Source: Lachnospiraceae bacterium (GTDB taxonomy: Bacteria > Bacillota > Clostridia > Lachnospirales > Lachnospiraceae). Taken from it: a DNA stretch of 27,431 nt. Positions 16,359-23,350 of the stretch are shown here, piece by piece. The stretch lies in contig CAADTT010000119.1 in NCBI GenBank assembly GCA_900752065.1, forward strand, positions 1-27,431, given 5' to 3'. A program made the translations under genes and the position numbers. Numbering within the stretch: position 1 is the first letter of the stretch; each line of letters opens with the position of its first letter. The notes below the pieces were generated by a model. It was given only the letters and a program-made list of their open reading frames with translations. It had not been told where the DNA came from and ran no database searches.

Positions 16359-17732
16359 ATGTATCAGATAGATTTCACAAAACCTATCCATATCCATTTC
16401 ATCGGGATCGGCGGCATCAGCATGAGCGGTCTGGCTTCTATTCTGCTGGATCAGCATTTTCAGATTTCCGGCTCTGACGCAAAGGAGTCTCCGCTGACAA
16501 AATGGATGGAGGAGGAAGGAGCATCCGTATCCTACGGGCAGCGCGCCTCAAACATCACGGATGGCACGGATCTGGTAGTCTACACAGCGGCTATCCACCC
16601 GGACAATCCCGAATATGCCGAGGCTGTCAGAAGAAACATTCCTCTGATGAGCCGGGCCGAGCTTCTGGGACAGCTTATGAAGAACTATAAGACGCCCATC
16701 GCCGTTTCGGGCACTCACGGCAAAACCACCGTCACTTCCATGTGCTCTCACATCCTGCTGGCAGCCGAAAAAAATCCCACGATCTCCGTAGGCGGTATCC
16801 TGAAAGCGATTCACGGCAATATCCGTGTGGGAGGTCATGAGACCTTTATCACGGAAGCCTGCGAATACACGAACAGCTTTCTTCATTTTTATCCGAAAAT
16901 CAGTCTGATTTTAAATATTGATGCGGATCACCTGGACTTTTTCAAAGATCTGGATGACATCCGCCATTCTTTCCGCCTGTTTGCGGAAAGGCTTCCTGAG
17001 GACGGCACGCTTATTATCTGCCGTGAAATTGAAAATTATGAGGAGATCACTCATGATCTTCCCTGCCAGGTCCTCACCTACGGTGAAGGCGGTGATTACC
17101 AGGCCCGGAACATCTCTTATAATAGCACAGGATACGGCGCTTTTGACCTGGTAAAGCATGGAAATACGATCGGTCATTTCCAGCTCTCTGTTCCCGGTTC
17201 CCACAATGTTTCCAATGCCCTGGCCGCTCTTGCGATGGCGGATCTCCTGCAGATCCCTGTGGATGTCATGCAGAAGGGTCTGCTGGAATTTGGCGGCACA
17301 GACCGGCGCTTTGAGAAAAAAGGTGAGATCGGCGGTGTCACTATAATTGACGACTATGCCCACCATCCCACAGAGATCCGCGCCACCTTGAATGCAGCAA
17401 AAAATTATCCGCACAAAACCACCTGGTGCGTATTCCAGCCTCATACCTACACGAGAACGAAAGCGCTGATGGACGACTTTGCAAAAGCTCTCTGCCTGGC
17501 TGACAAAGTGGTGCTGGCTGACATCTACGCAGCCCGCGAGACAGATAACCTGGGTGTCAATTCCGGGATGCTGGCAGAAAAGGTCAGAGAAAACGGCGGG
17601 GATGCCTGCTATCTTCCTTCCTTCGATTCCATTGAAAACTATCTGCTGGAAAACTGCGAACCAGGGGATCTGCTGATTACCATGGGGGCCGGCGATGTCG
17701 TAAAGATCGGGGAACATCTGCTTGGAAAATAA
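16359..17732 (+). CDS. murC: UDP-N-acetylmuramate--L-alanine ligase MurC
   Basis: Adds the first amino acid, L-alanine, to UDP-MurNAc in peptidoglycan precursor synthesis; cytoplasmic and ATP-dependent. The 457-residue protein has the Rossmann N-terminal domain (HFIGIGGISMSGLA near 13-26), the Mur ligase P-loop GTHGKTT (118-124), the central-domain segments EACEYTNSF and NIDADHLDFF, and the C-terminal DDYAHHPTEI and FQPHTYTRT motifs of MurC. The length is typical. The ATG at 16359 is preferred to the one at 16326, because AAGGAG lies about 9 nt before it and it matches the usual family start. A terminator directly follows, so murC is a single-gene unit, divergent from glgC. Confidence 0.97.
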   Translation: MYQIDFTKPIHIHFIGIGGISMSGLASILLDQHFQISGSDAKESPLTKWMEEEGASVSYGQRASNITDGTDLVVYTAAIHPDNPEYAEAVRRNIPLMSRAELLGQLMKNYKTPIAVSGTHGKTTVTSMCSHILLAAEKNPTISVGGILKAIHGNIRVGGHETFITEACEYTNSFLHFYPKISLILNIDADHLDFFKDLDDIRHSFRLFAERLPEDGTLIICREIENYEEITHDLPCQVLTYGEGGDYQARNISYNSTGYGAFDLVKHGNTIGHFQLSVPGSHNVSNALAALAMADLLQIPVDVMQKGLLEFGGTDRRFEKKGEIGGVTIIDDYAHHPTEIRATLNAAKNYPHKTTWCVFQPHTYTRTKALMDDFAKALCLADKVVLADIYAARETDNLGVNSGMLAEKVRENGGDACYLPSFDSIENYLLENCEPGDLLITMGAGDVVKIGEHLLGK

Positions 17733-17738
17733 AAAAGG

Positions 17739-17769
17739 CCGCGGCGCTTAAATTGCTCCGCGGTTTTTT
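17739..17769 (+). terminator. Intrinsic terminator of murC
   Basis: CCGCGG (17739-17744) pairs with CCGCGG (17758-17763), with further GC pairs towards the loop, followed by six T's (17764-17769). It begins 7 nt after the stop codon. Confidence 0.88.
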
Positions 17770-17782
17770 CTCTTTTCGACAC

Positions 17783-17812
17783 TTATTCACATTATCCACA
17801 TTTTTATACACA
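17783..17812 (+). promoter_or_regulatory. DnaA-box array A: three TTATNCACA boxes
   Basis: TTATTCACA (17783-17791), TTATCCACA (17792-17800) and TTATACACA (17804-17812) lie head to tail on the plus strand, with starts 9 and 12 bp apart. All match the DnaA consensus TTATNCACA exactly. They lie between the murC terminator and the dnaD-like gene. Confidence 0.8.
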
Positions 17813-17935
17813 ATTTTCTCTGCTCTGTCTGTGGATTTTTTTGTGGAAATTTCTGTTTACATAAGTTTTCCACATAATTTTTTATTTTGCGTTTTTTCTT
17901 TTATTTTCGGGCATTTTTTAAGTTGCTATAAAAAC
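17813..17935 (+). other. AT-rich spacer between the DnaA-box arrays, with weaker boxes
   Basis: 123 bp dominated by T-runs, especially 17875-17928. Near-matches to the DnaA box occur at 17866-17874 (TTTTCCACA, one mismatch) and, inverted, at 17830-17838 and 17842-17850 (two mismatches each). Its position between arrays resembles a DNA-unwinding region, but unwinding cannot be shown from sequence alone. Confidence 0.45.
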
Positions 17936-17965
17936 TTACCCACAAAGTTATCCACATTATCCACA
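17936..17965 (+). promoter_or_regulatory. DnaA-box array B: three boxes
   Basis: TTACCCACA (17936-17944, one mismatch), TTATCCACA (17948-17956) and TTATCCACA (17957-17965) are in the same orientation as array A, with starts 12 and 9 bp apart, the reverse of array A's spacing. The dnaD-like promoter is about 125 bp downstream. Confidence 0.8.
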
Positions 17966-18089
17966 AAATTCACCGGACGGTATTCACCCTCACGCCGGAC
18001 AGCTCTCCACACCTGACTGCATCCGGCTGAGGATACAATGCACCCCACTATTTCCCGCTTATTTTGCAGTTCTCTTTTTTTCGAAATTA

Positions 18090-18098
18090 TGCTATACT
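18090..18098 (+). promoter_or_regulatory. Extended -10 promoter of the dnaD-dnaI operon
   Basis: TGC-TATACT (18090-18098) forms an extended -10; the -35 is weak (T-rich). Transcription would start near 18105, giving a leader of about 139 nt. Confidence 0.6.
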
Positions 18099-18120
18099 CT
18101 CCATAAGTCAGACTCTCCGC

Positions 18121-18132
18121 GCAGCATGCTGC
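18121..18132. promoter_or_regulatory. 12-bp perfect palindrome in the dnaD leader
   Basis: GCAGCATGCTGC is its own reverse complement and sits about 16-28 bp after the inferred transcription start. This is a position where a bound dimeric repressor would block elongation. No regulator can be named. Confidence 0.4.
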
Positions 18133-18160
18133 TTTCACATACAGATATTGGTCTTCGGGT

Positions 18161-18192
18161 CTGCCGCTTTTGGAGTCGCCTCCTCGCGGCAG
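18161..18192 (+). promoter_or_regulatory. Two-part hairpin in the dnaD leader
   Basis: CTGCCGC (18161-18167) pairs with GCGGCAG (18186-18192), and inside it GGAG (18172-18175) pairs with CTCC (18180-18183) around a TCGC tetraloop. It ends about 50 nt before the start codon. No T-tract follows, so it is a stable leader structure rather than a terminator. Confidence 0.5.
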
Positions 18193-18243
18193 CCGCCTGG
18201 CTCATTGCTTGCGGGTATTAACAGAAAGAAACAGGTGAACACA

Positions 18244-19269
18244 TTGAACGAAATTTCTTTACATACAAACATCGACACAGGGATCACAAGTGTCTCAAAC
18301 GATTTTATCGACCATTATCTTCCCCGCGCAAACGGCGAATATGTGAAGCTTTATCTCTACCTGCTCCGCATGGTCTCCGCCGGAAGGGATATTTCTCTCG
18401 GTGAGATCGCTGACACTCTGGAGCACACGGAAAAGGATATCCACCGGGCGCTCTCCTATTGGAAAAAGGAAGGGCTTTTACAACTCTCCTTCCTGGAGGA
18501 CGGCTCACTTTCCGGCATCTGCTTTCTTGAGTTCCGGCAGCCAGTCTCTGCGCCGCCGGTATTTTCTGAAGCCGCTGCCGCCCAGGAACCTGTTCCACCG
18601 AAAAAAACGCCTTTGTCTGCCGACCGGATGGCGGAGCTTTCTTCTCAGGATGACATCCGGCAGCTTATTTTTATTGCTTCCCAGTATATCGGCAAGCCTT
18701 TAAGTCCCACGGAAATTTCAAATATCCTGTATTTCTACGACACGCTCCATTTTTCCACGGATCTCATCGAGTATCTGATCGAGTACTGCGTGTCAAAAGG
18801 AAGCAAGAGCAGCCACTACATGGAAAAGGTAGCATTCGAATGGTCAAAAGAGGGGATTCGCACCGTCGCCGAAGCAAAGCAGAGCACGAACCTCTACAAC
18901 CGGAACTACTATAAAATACTGAATGCCTTTGGCATTAAAGGCCGTGGCCCTGCAAAGCCGGAAATCGAATGTATGGACCGCTGGCTGAATACCTGGCACT
19001 TTACGCTGGATATTATTCTGGAGGCCTGCGGACGCACCATTTCCCAGACCCAGCGGCCGAACTTCCAGTATGCGGACAAGATCTTAGAGGAGTGGAACCG
19101 GGCAAACGTCCGCCATCTCTCCGATATCCGCGCCCTGGACGCAGAGCATATGAAAAAGAAAAAAACTGCGGCTTCAAAACCCAGAGCCGCATCAGACAAT
19201 AAATTTAACAATTTCCAGCAGAGGGATTACGATTTTGAAGAGCTGGAAAAGCAGCTTCTCAATTCCTAA
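18244..19269 (+). CDS. DnaD domain protein (primosome component)
   Basis: A 341-residue DnaD/DnaB-family protein, which helps place the helicase loader at origins or stalled forks. Order: N-terminal winged-helix region at ~15-100; a short Pro/Ala linker; then two DnaB_2/DDBH2-type domains at ~135-215 and ~225-300. Each carries the Y-x3-(V/I)-x3-W pattern (YMEKVAFEW, YADKILEEW). The tail is Lys-rich and then NKFNNFQQRDYDFEELE (319-335), a motif common at the end of such proteins. The TTG at 18244 is chosen because AGGTGA precedes it, whereas the in-frame ATG at 18064 lies upstream of the promoter. The helicase-loader gene follows 35 nt later, and a DnaA-box cluster lies upstream. B. subtilis DnaD has one such C-terminal domain; tandem forms are known. 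Confidence 0.88.
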   Translation: MNEISLHTNIDTGITSVSNDFIDHYLPRANGEYVKLYLYLLRMVSAGRDISLGEIADTLEHTEKDIHRALSYWKKEGLLQLSFLEDGSLSGICFLEFRQPVSAPPVFSEAAAAQEPVPPKKTPLSADRMAELSSQDDIRQLIFIASQYIGKPLSPTEISNILYFYDTLHFSTDLIEYLIEYCVSKGSKSSHYMEKVAFEWSKEGIRTVAEAKQSTNLYNRNYYKILNAFGIKGRGPAKPEIECMDRWLNTWHFTLDIILEACGRTISQTQRPNFQYADKILEEWNRANVRHLSDIRALDAEHMKKKKTAASKPRAASDNKFNNFQQRDYDFEELEKQLLNS

Positions 19270-19304
19270 AACCTACCTGAACTGTTACGAAGGGAGACTT
19301 ATCT

Positions 19305-20315
19305 GTGGCACTGAAAAATATCCAATACGATACGATCATGAGAGAATATTACCGCAGGCAGCTTATGGGCAAGCGTCTGCTGGACGCACGCACGGAGGAA
19401 GCCTTCGCCGCTGTGCCGGAGCTATCCGAAATCGACGGTCTGATCGCCTCCCTGAGCGTGGAACAGGCCCGCAAGCTGCTGGACGGAGACACTTCTGCCC
19501 TGACCGATCTGAAAGAGCAGATTGCCGCTCTGGGTGAAAAGCGGAAAATGCTTCTCCGCGGTCACGGCTTTCCGGAGGATTATCTGGAAATGCAGTATGT
19601 CTGCCCGGACTGCCGGGATACCGGTTTTCGGGATGGAGAAAAATGCCATTGCTTTAAACAGGCTGTCATCGACTTGCTCTACACCCAGTCAAATATCCGT
19701 GAAATATTAGAAGAGGAGAATTTTTCCACCTTTTCTTTTGCGTACTACTCTGAGCAGATGATCAATCCCGCCACCGGGCTCTCCGCCCTCGCCACCATGC
19801 AGAAACTGGTGGCAGAATGTAAAGAGTTTATCCGGTTCATCGACACGGCACCGGACAACTTCTTCTTTTACGGAAATACGGGCGTCGGAAAGACCTTTCT
19901 CACCCACTGTATCTCCAAGGAACTGATCGAGAGCGCCCATTCTGTCATCTATTTCTCCGCTTTTGATCTGTTCGACCTGTTTTCCAAGACGGTGTTTGGA
20001 AAAAGCGATGATCTGGCAGAGCTTCAGCAGATGCACTCCTATATTTTCGACTGTGATCTTCTGATCATTGATGATCTGGGAACCGAACTGACGAACTCCT
20101 TTGTATCCTCCCAGCTTTTCCTGTGCATTAATGAAAGGCTCATGAGAAAAAAGTCTACGATTATTTCCACAAATATGCCTATGGACATTTTCCGCGATAC
20201 CTACTCAGAGCGCGTCTTCTCCCGTATTTCCAGCAGCTACCGGATGCGAAAGCTCATCGGAGATGATATCCGCATCAAAAAAAAGCTGGCAGGACGGAAG
20301 CAAAATATTTCTTGA
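19305..20315 (+). CDS. DnaC/DnaI-type helicase loader ATPase
   Basis: A 336-residue AAA+ ATPase that loads the replicative helicase onto DNA. The N-terminal ~90 residues are helical. A zinc-binding knuckle with C100, C103, C114 and C116 (CPDC...CHC) follows, as in DnaI-type loaders. The ATPase has Walker A GNTGVGKT (190-197), Walker B LLIIDDLG (252-259), the sensor STN (288-290) and an arginine cluster R303/R307 suited to an arginine finger. The start is GTG at 19305 with GAAGGGAG about 8 nt before it; an ATG at 19338 lacks such a site. It is co-transcribed with the DnaD-like gene, matching the known DnaD-DnaI functional link. Confidence 0.92.
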   Translation: MALKNIQYDTIMREYYRRQLMGKRLLDARTEEAFAAVPELSEIDGLIASLSVEQARKLLDGDTSALTDLKEQIAALGEKRKMLLRGHGFPEDYLEMQYVCPDCRDTGFRDGEKCHCFKQAVIDLLYTQSNIREILEEENFSTFSFAYYSEQMINPATGLSALATMQKLVAECKEFIRFIDTAPDNFFFYGNTGVGKTFLTHCISKELIESAHSVIYFSAFDLFDLFSKTVFGKSDDLAELQQMHSYIFDCDLLIIDDLGTELTNSFVSSQLFLCINERLMRKKSTIISTNMPMDIFRDTYSERVFSRISSSYRMRKLIGDDIRIKKKLAGRKQNIS

Positions 20316-20339
20316 CCTCACAAAAACTTGTGGTAAACT
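20312..20339 (+). promoter_or_regulatory. Promoter of prs
   Basis: TTGACC (20312-20317), a 16-nt spacer and TGG-TAAACT (-10 at 20334-20339, extended). The -35 overlaps the last codons of the helicase-loader gene. The start near 20346 gives a leader of about 97 nt in which I see no strong fold. Confidence 0.6.
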
Positions 20340-20442
20340 AAGGTAGTGTTCCATCCATATTTTTCAAACTTTCCATCTACTGCATGTGAATGGTACACAC
20401 CAAAACTGATAACGAAAAATAAAAGATCATGGAGGATCCATC

Positions 20443-21615
20443 ATGAAAGAAACGGAAGAACGTAATCTTGAAACTATCCCGGTAGGACCTTTGGGGATCA
20501 TCCCTCTGGAAAGCTGCAAGGAGCTTGGTCAGAGAATCGATGAATACCTGGTAACCTGGCGGCGTGAGCGCGAAAGTGAACATAAAACTACCATCGCTTT
20601 CGAAGGCTATCAGAGAGATTCCTATATTCTGGACACCCAGGTGCCCCGCTTTGGTTCCGGGGAAGCAAAGGGTATCGTAAATGAATCCGTCCGGGGTGAC
20701 GATGTCTTTATTCTAGTTGATGTATGCAATTATTCTATGACTTATTCTCTCTGTGGAGAAATCAACCATATGTCACCGGACGACCATTATCAGGATTTAA
20801 AACGAATCATCGCAGCTCTGGGCGGAAAAGCGAGAAGGATTTCTGTCATTATGCCTTTCTTATATGAAAGCCGCCAGCATAAGCGCACCGGAAGAGAATC
20901 TCTGGACTGTGCTCTGGCGCTGCAGGAGCTGGTAAACATGGGTGTTGACAATATCATTACCTTTGACGCTCATGACCCCCGTGTACAGAATGCCATTCCG
21001 CTGAAGGGCTTTGACACGGTACAGCCAGTCTACCAGTTCATCAAGGGATTGTTCAGGGCCGTTCCAAATCTTCATATTGATAAAAATTCTACGATGGTCA
21101 TCAGTCCGGATGAGGGCGGCATGGGACGTGCCATCTACATGGCGAACGTGCTCGGTGTAGACATGGGTATGTTCTACAAACGCCGCGACTACGCCACCAT
21201 CATAAACGGTTCAAACCCGATCGTTGCTCATGAATTCCTGGGCTCCGACGTGGAGGGCAAGGATGTCATCATCGTGGATGATATGATCTCCTCCGGCGGA
21301 AGCGTCCTGGAAGTGGCTTCTGAGCTGAAAAAACGTAAAGCCAGACGTATCTTCATGTGCGCTACCTTCGGTCTGTTTACAAATGGACTGGCAAAATTTG
21401 ATAAGGCTTACGAGGACGGGCTTTTAGACTATGTTCTGACCACAAATCTGGTCTACCAGACACCGGAGCTGTTACAAAAACCTTACTACATCAACTGTGA
21501 TATGAGCAAATATCTGGCCTATATCATTGATACGCTGAACCACGACGCATCTTTGAGCAGCCTGCTGAACCCGCTGGAGCGCATTAAGAAATTCCTGGCG
21601 GAACATAATCGTTAA
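20443..21615 (+). CDS. prs: Ribose-phosphate pyrophosphokinase (PRPP synthetase), long divergent form
   Basis: Makes PRPP from ribose-5-phosphate and ATP for purine, pyrimidine, histidine, tryptophan and NAD synthesis. The C-terminal phosphoribosyl-binding loop VIIVDDMISSGGSV (275-288) is clear. The flexible catalytic region appears as PFLYESRQHKRTGRES (138-153), and FDAHDPRVQN (174-183) replaces the usual DLHA-type segment. It has 390 residues against about 315 for typical enzymes, with an extra N-terminal ~45 residues and an insert around 95-125 (YSLCGEINHMSPDDHYQDL). Identity as a Prs-family protein is firm; kinetic behaviour or allostery may differ. GGAGG lies about 7 nt before the ATG. 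A terminator and a conserved palindromic element follow. Confidence 0.9.
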   Translation: MKETEERNLETIPVGPLGIIPLESCKELGQRIDEYLVTWRRERESEHKTTIAFEGYQRDSYILDTQVPRFGSGEAKGIVNESVRGDDVFILVDVCNYSMTYSLCGEINHMSPDDHYQDLKRIIAALGGKARRISVIMPFLYESRQHKRTGRESLDCALALQELVNMGVDNIITFDAHDPRVQNAIPLKGFDTVQPVYQFIKGLFRAVPNLHIDKNSTMVISPDEGGMGRAIYMANVLGVDMGMFYKRRDYATIINGSNPIVAHEFLGSDVEGKDVIIVDDMISSGGSVLEVASELKKRKARRIFMCATFGLFTNGLAKFDKAYEDGLLDYVLTTNLVYQTPELLQKPYYINCDMSKYLAYIIDTLNHDASLSSLLNPLERIKKFLAEHNR

Positions 21616-21644
21616 AACTTCCGGATACCATAATAGAATCCGAT

Positions 21645-21673
21645 AAGGAGCTGTCATGCGGCAGCTCCTTTTT
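21645..21673 (+). terminator. Intrinsic terminator of prs; first half of compound element, copy 1
   Basis: AAGGAGCTG (21645-21653) pairs with CAGCTCCTT (21662-21670) around TCATGCGG; the stem is followed by T's to 21673. The loop sequence TCATGSGG and stem arm are shared with the metY terminator at 24591-24558. Confidence 0.9.
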
Positions 21674-21682
21674 GAGTGCCTG

Positions 21683-21722
21683 AGTATGCAAGAAAGCGCG
21701 CTGGCGGCGCGCTTTCTGCATA
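21683..21722 (+). repeat. Palindromic element, copy 1
   Basis: AGTATGCAAGAAAG followed by CGCGC, a 5-nt loop, and GCGCGCTTTCTGCATA: a 16-bp stem with one bulged A (21691). No T-tract follows on either strand. It shares 14-nt left and 13-nt right arms exactly with the copy at 24548-24489, and both stand just after a terminator. Confidence 0.75.
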
Positions 21723-21745
21723 TGTAAAAACTTCCCTATTTCCTT

Positions 21746-23350
21746 CTACTCTTCCCGGATTTTCTGCAGGATCCGGCTTTCTCTTTCCTGACAGGTAAAC
21801 AGAATTACCTGTTCCTTATGTATTTCCAGCCACCGCAGAGTCTGTTCAAGCCGCTCATCATCATACATGGCAAATGCTTCATCCAGAATTACGGGAACCT
21901 GCTCTCCTCCGGTAAAAATTTCCCCGGCCGCCATCCGCAAGGCAAAATAGATCTGCTCCATCGTTCCCCTGCTCACCTGCCAGATGCCAAGCAGCTTCTC
22001 CGGCGTATTGATACGGATATGGAGGCTGTCATCCAGAAAAATGCTGGTGTAACGCCCGCAGGTCAGCTCTCCTAAAATCTCCGATACCCGCCTGTTCAGC
22101 CGCCCTTCCCACTGGCTGCAAACCTCCTTCGATGCCTCCCGGACCGTCTCTGCCGCCATCTGCAAAGCCTGTATTTCCTGTTCCAGTCCGGCGGTGCCTT
22201 CTCCTTCCTCCCGCAGCTCGCCCAGATTTTCTCTCAGATTTTCCAGAATAGTCTGCTTCTCCCGCAGTTCGCTGTGAATGTGCTCCAGATGTCCCTTCTG
22301 CTTTTCGATCTGCCCGGAAAGACGGCGGAGGCGCTGCTGCCATTCCTGTCCGGCGGAGAGATCTTCCCGGTTTCCTTCTCTGCTCTTTCCCAGGATTTTT
22401 ATAACAGCAAAGACTCCGCAGGCGCAGACCACGCCGGCCACATATTTCGCCCAGAGCCAGGGCAGAAGAACACAGCCCAGAATGCCCAAAATTCCCACGG
22501 TCAGCGCCACAAAGAGCTTTTCCGGACGGGAAGCTTTTTCTGTATGGCACTCCGGGCTTTTCCCCGGCTTTCTATCCTGATGCCGTCTCACCTTTTCTCT
22601 CTCTCGCCGCTCTTTCTCCGCCTGTTCTTTCGCCATCCGTGCCGCCTGCCGATACTCTTCCTCCGTCCTTCGCAGCTTCTCTGTACATTCTGCCTCCTCT
22701 TTTGCCAGACGCTCTGTCTCCTGCCGCACAAAAGTAAGCCGGGTCTCCACTTCTCTCTCCCGCGTATCCCTTTCGGCCTGCGCCTTCTTCTTCTCCGACT
22801 CGAACTGCCGCCGCTTCGCCTCCAGAGCAGCCACCGCCTGATTTACGTCGATCTCCATGTCCCCGGCATTCTGCAGATTGCTCATATAATGATGCAGCTC
22901 CTTCGCCAGTCCCTCTCCCGTAGCGGCTCCTGTCTGCCCCACAAAAAAGGTATTACGGTAGGACGTTTCATTCAGCCCTTCCAGAAGCACGTCCAGGTCA
23001 CCGCTCTCCACCGAAAGCTCCTCTCCATCTGTCTCGCACACCAGAGACACGGATTTTTCCCGCCTGTTAAAATTTCTCTCCAGCCGGAACACCTTTCCTC
23101 CGCTCTCAAACCGCATAACTCCTGCAAAATACCCCGGATTTTCCCAGGGCTTGCGCAGGCTGTACTCATCGTTTCCCGCTCTCCGCCCCCGGGCTCTTTC
23201 TATTCCAAACAGCATGGCGCGCAGGAATGCGTGAACCGTAGACTTTCCCGCCTCATTCTTGCCGTATAAAATGTTCACTCCCTCATGAAAACAAATCCTG
23301 CGATCTGAAAACTTTCCAAAATTTTTCATCTGAATCTCAAGAATCCGCAT
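21746..23350 (-). CDS. YhaN-like AAA ATPase (Rad50/SbcC-like), compact with central membrane helices
   Basis: A 534-residue SMC/Rad50-type ATPase split by a coiled coil. The N-terminal half has MKNFGKF and Walker A GKNEAGKST (30-38). Coiled-coil arms run ~165-262 and ~335-412. The C-terminal half has signature SRGTMEQ (460-466) and Walker B PVILDEAF (486-493). Two hydrophobic helices at ~279-298 and ~301-320 sit where other members have a zinc hook or coiled-coil tip, suggesting membrane association. Bacillus YhaN is much longer (about 960 residues), so the arms here are short. Its start overlaps the stop of the phosphoesterase gene by one base (TGATG), so the two are translated together. Likely role: the ATPase half of a DNA-end processing complex. 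The gene faces prs convergently. Confidence 0.83.
   Translation of the reverse strand: MRILEIQMKNFGKFSDRRICFHEGVNILYGKNEAGKSTVHAFLRAMLFGIERARGRRAGNDEYSLRKPWENPGYFAGVMRFESGGKVFRLERNFNRREKSVSLVCETDGEELSVESGDLDVLLEGLNETSYRNTFFVGQTGAATGEGLAKELHHYMSNLQNAGDMEIDVNQAVAALEAKRRQFESEKKKAQAERDTREREVETRLTFVRQETERLAKEEAECTEKLRRTEEEYRQAARMAKEQAEKERREREKVRRHQDRKPGKSPECHTEKASRPEKLFVALTVGILGILGCVLLPWLWAKYVAGVVCACGVFAVIKILGKSREGNREDLSAGQEWQQRLRRLSGQIEKQKGHLEHIHSELREKQTILENLRENLGELREEGEGTAGLEQEIQALQMAAETVREASKEVCSQWEGRLNRRVSEILGELTCGRYTSIFLDDSLHIRINTPEKLLGIWQVSRGTMEQIYFALRMAAGEIFTGGEQVPVILDEAFAMYDDERLEQTLRWLEIHKEQVILFTCQERESRILQKIREE

Noticed and set aside
16911..17717. 268-codon minus-strand open frame
   Set aside because: Antisense to murC, whose catalytic motifs are all present.
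17783..17965. Calling the DnaA-box cluster the chromosomal oriC outright
   Set aside because: dnaA, dnaN, rpmH and similar neighbours are absent and gene polarity around the site is mixed; the data support a DnaA-binding region, not a proven origin.
22274..23269. 331-codon plus-strand open frame
   Set aside because: Antisense to the YhaN-like ATPase; Leu/Pro/His-rich shadow with no ribosome site.
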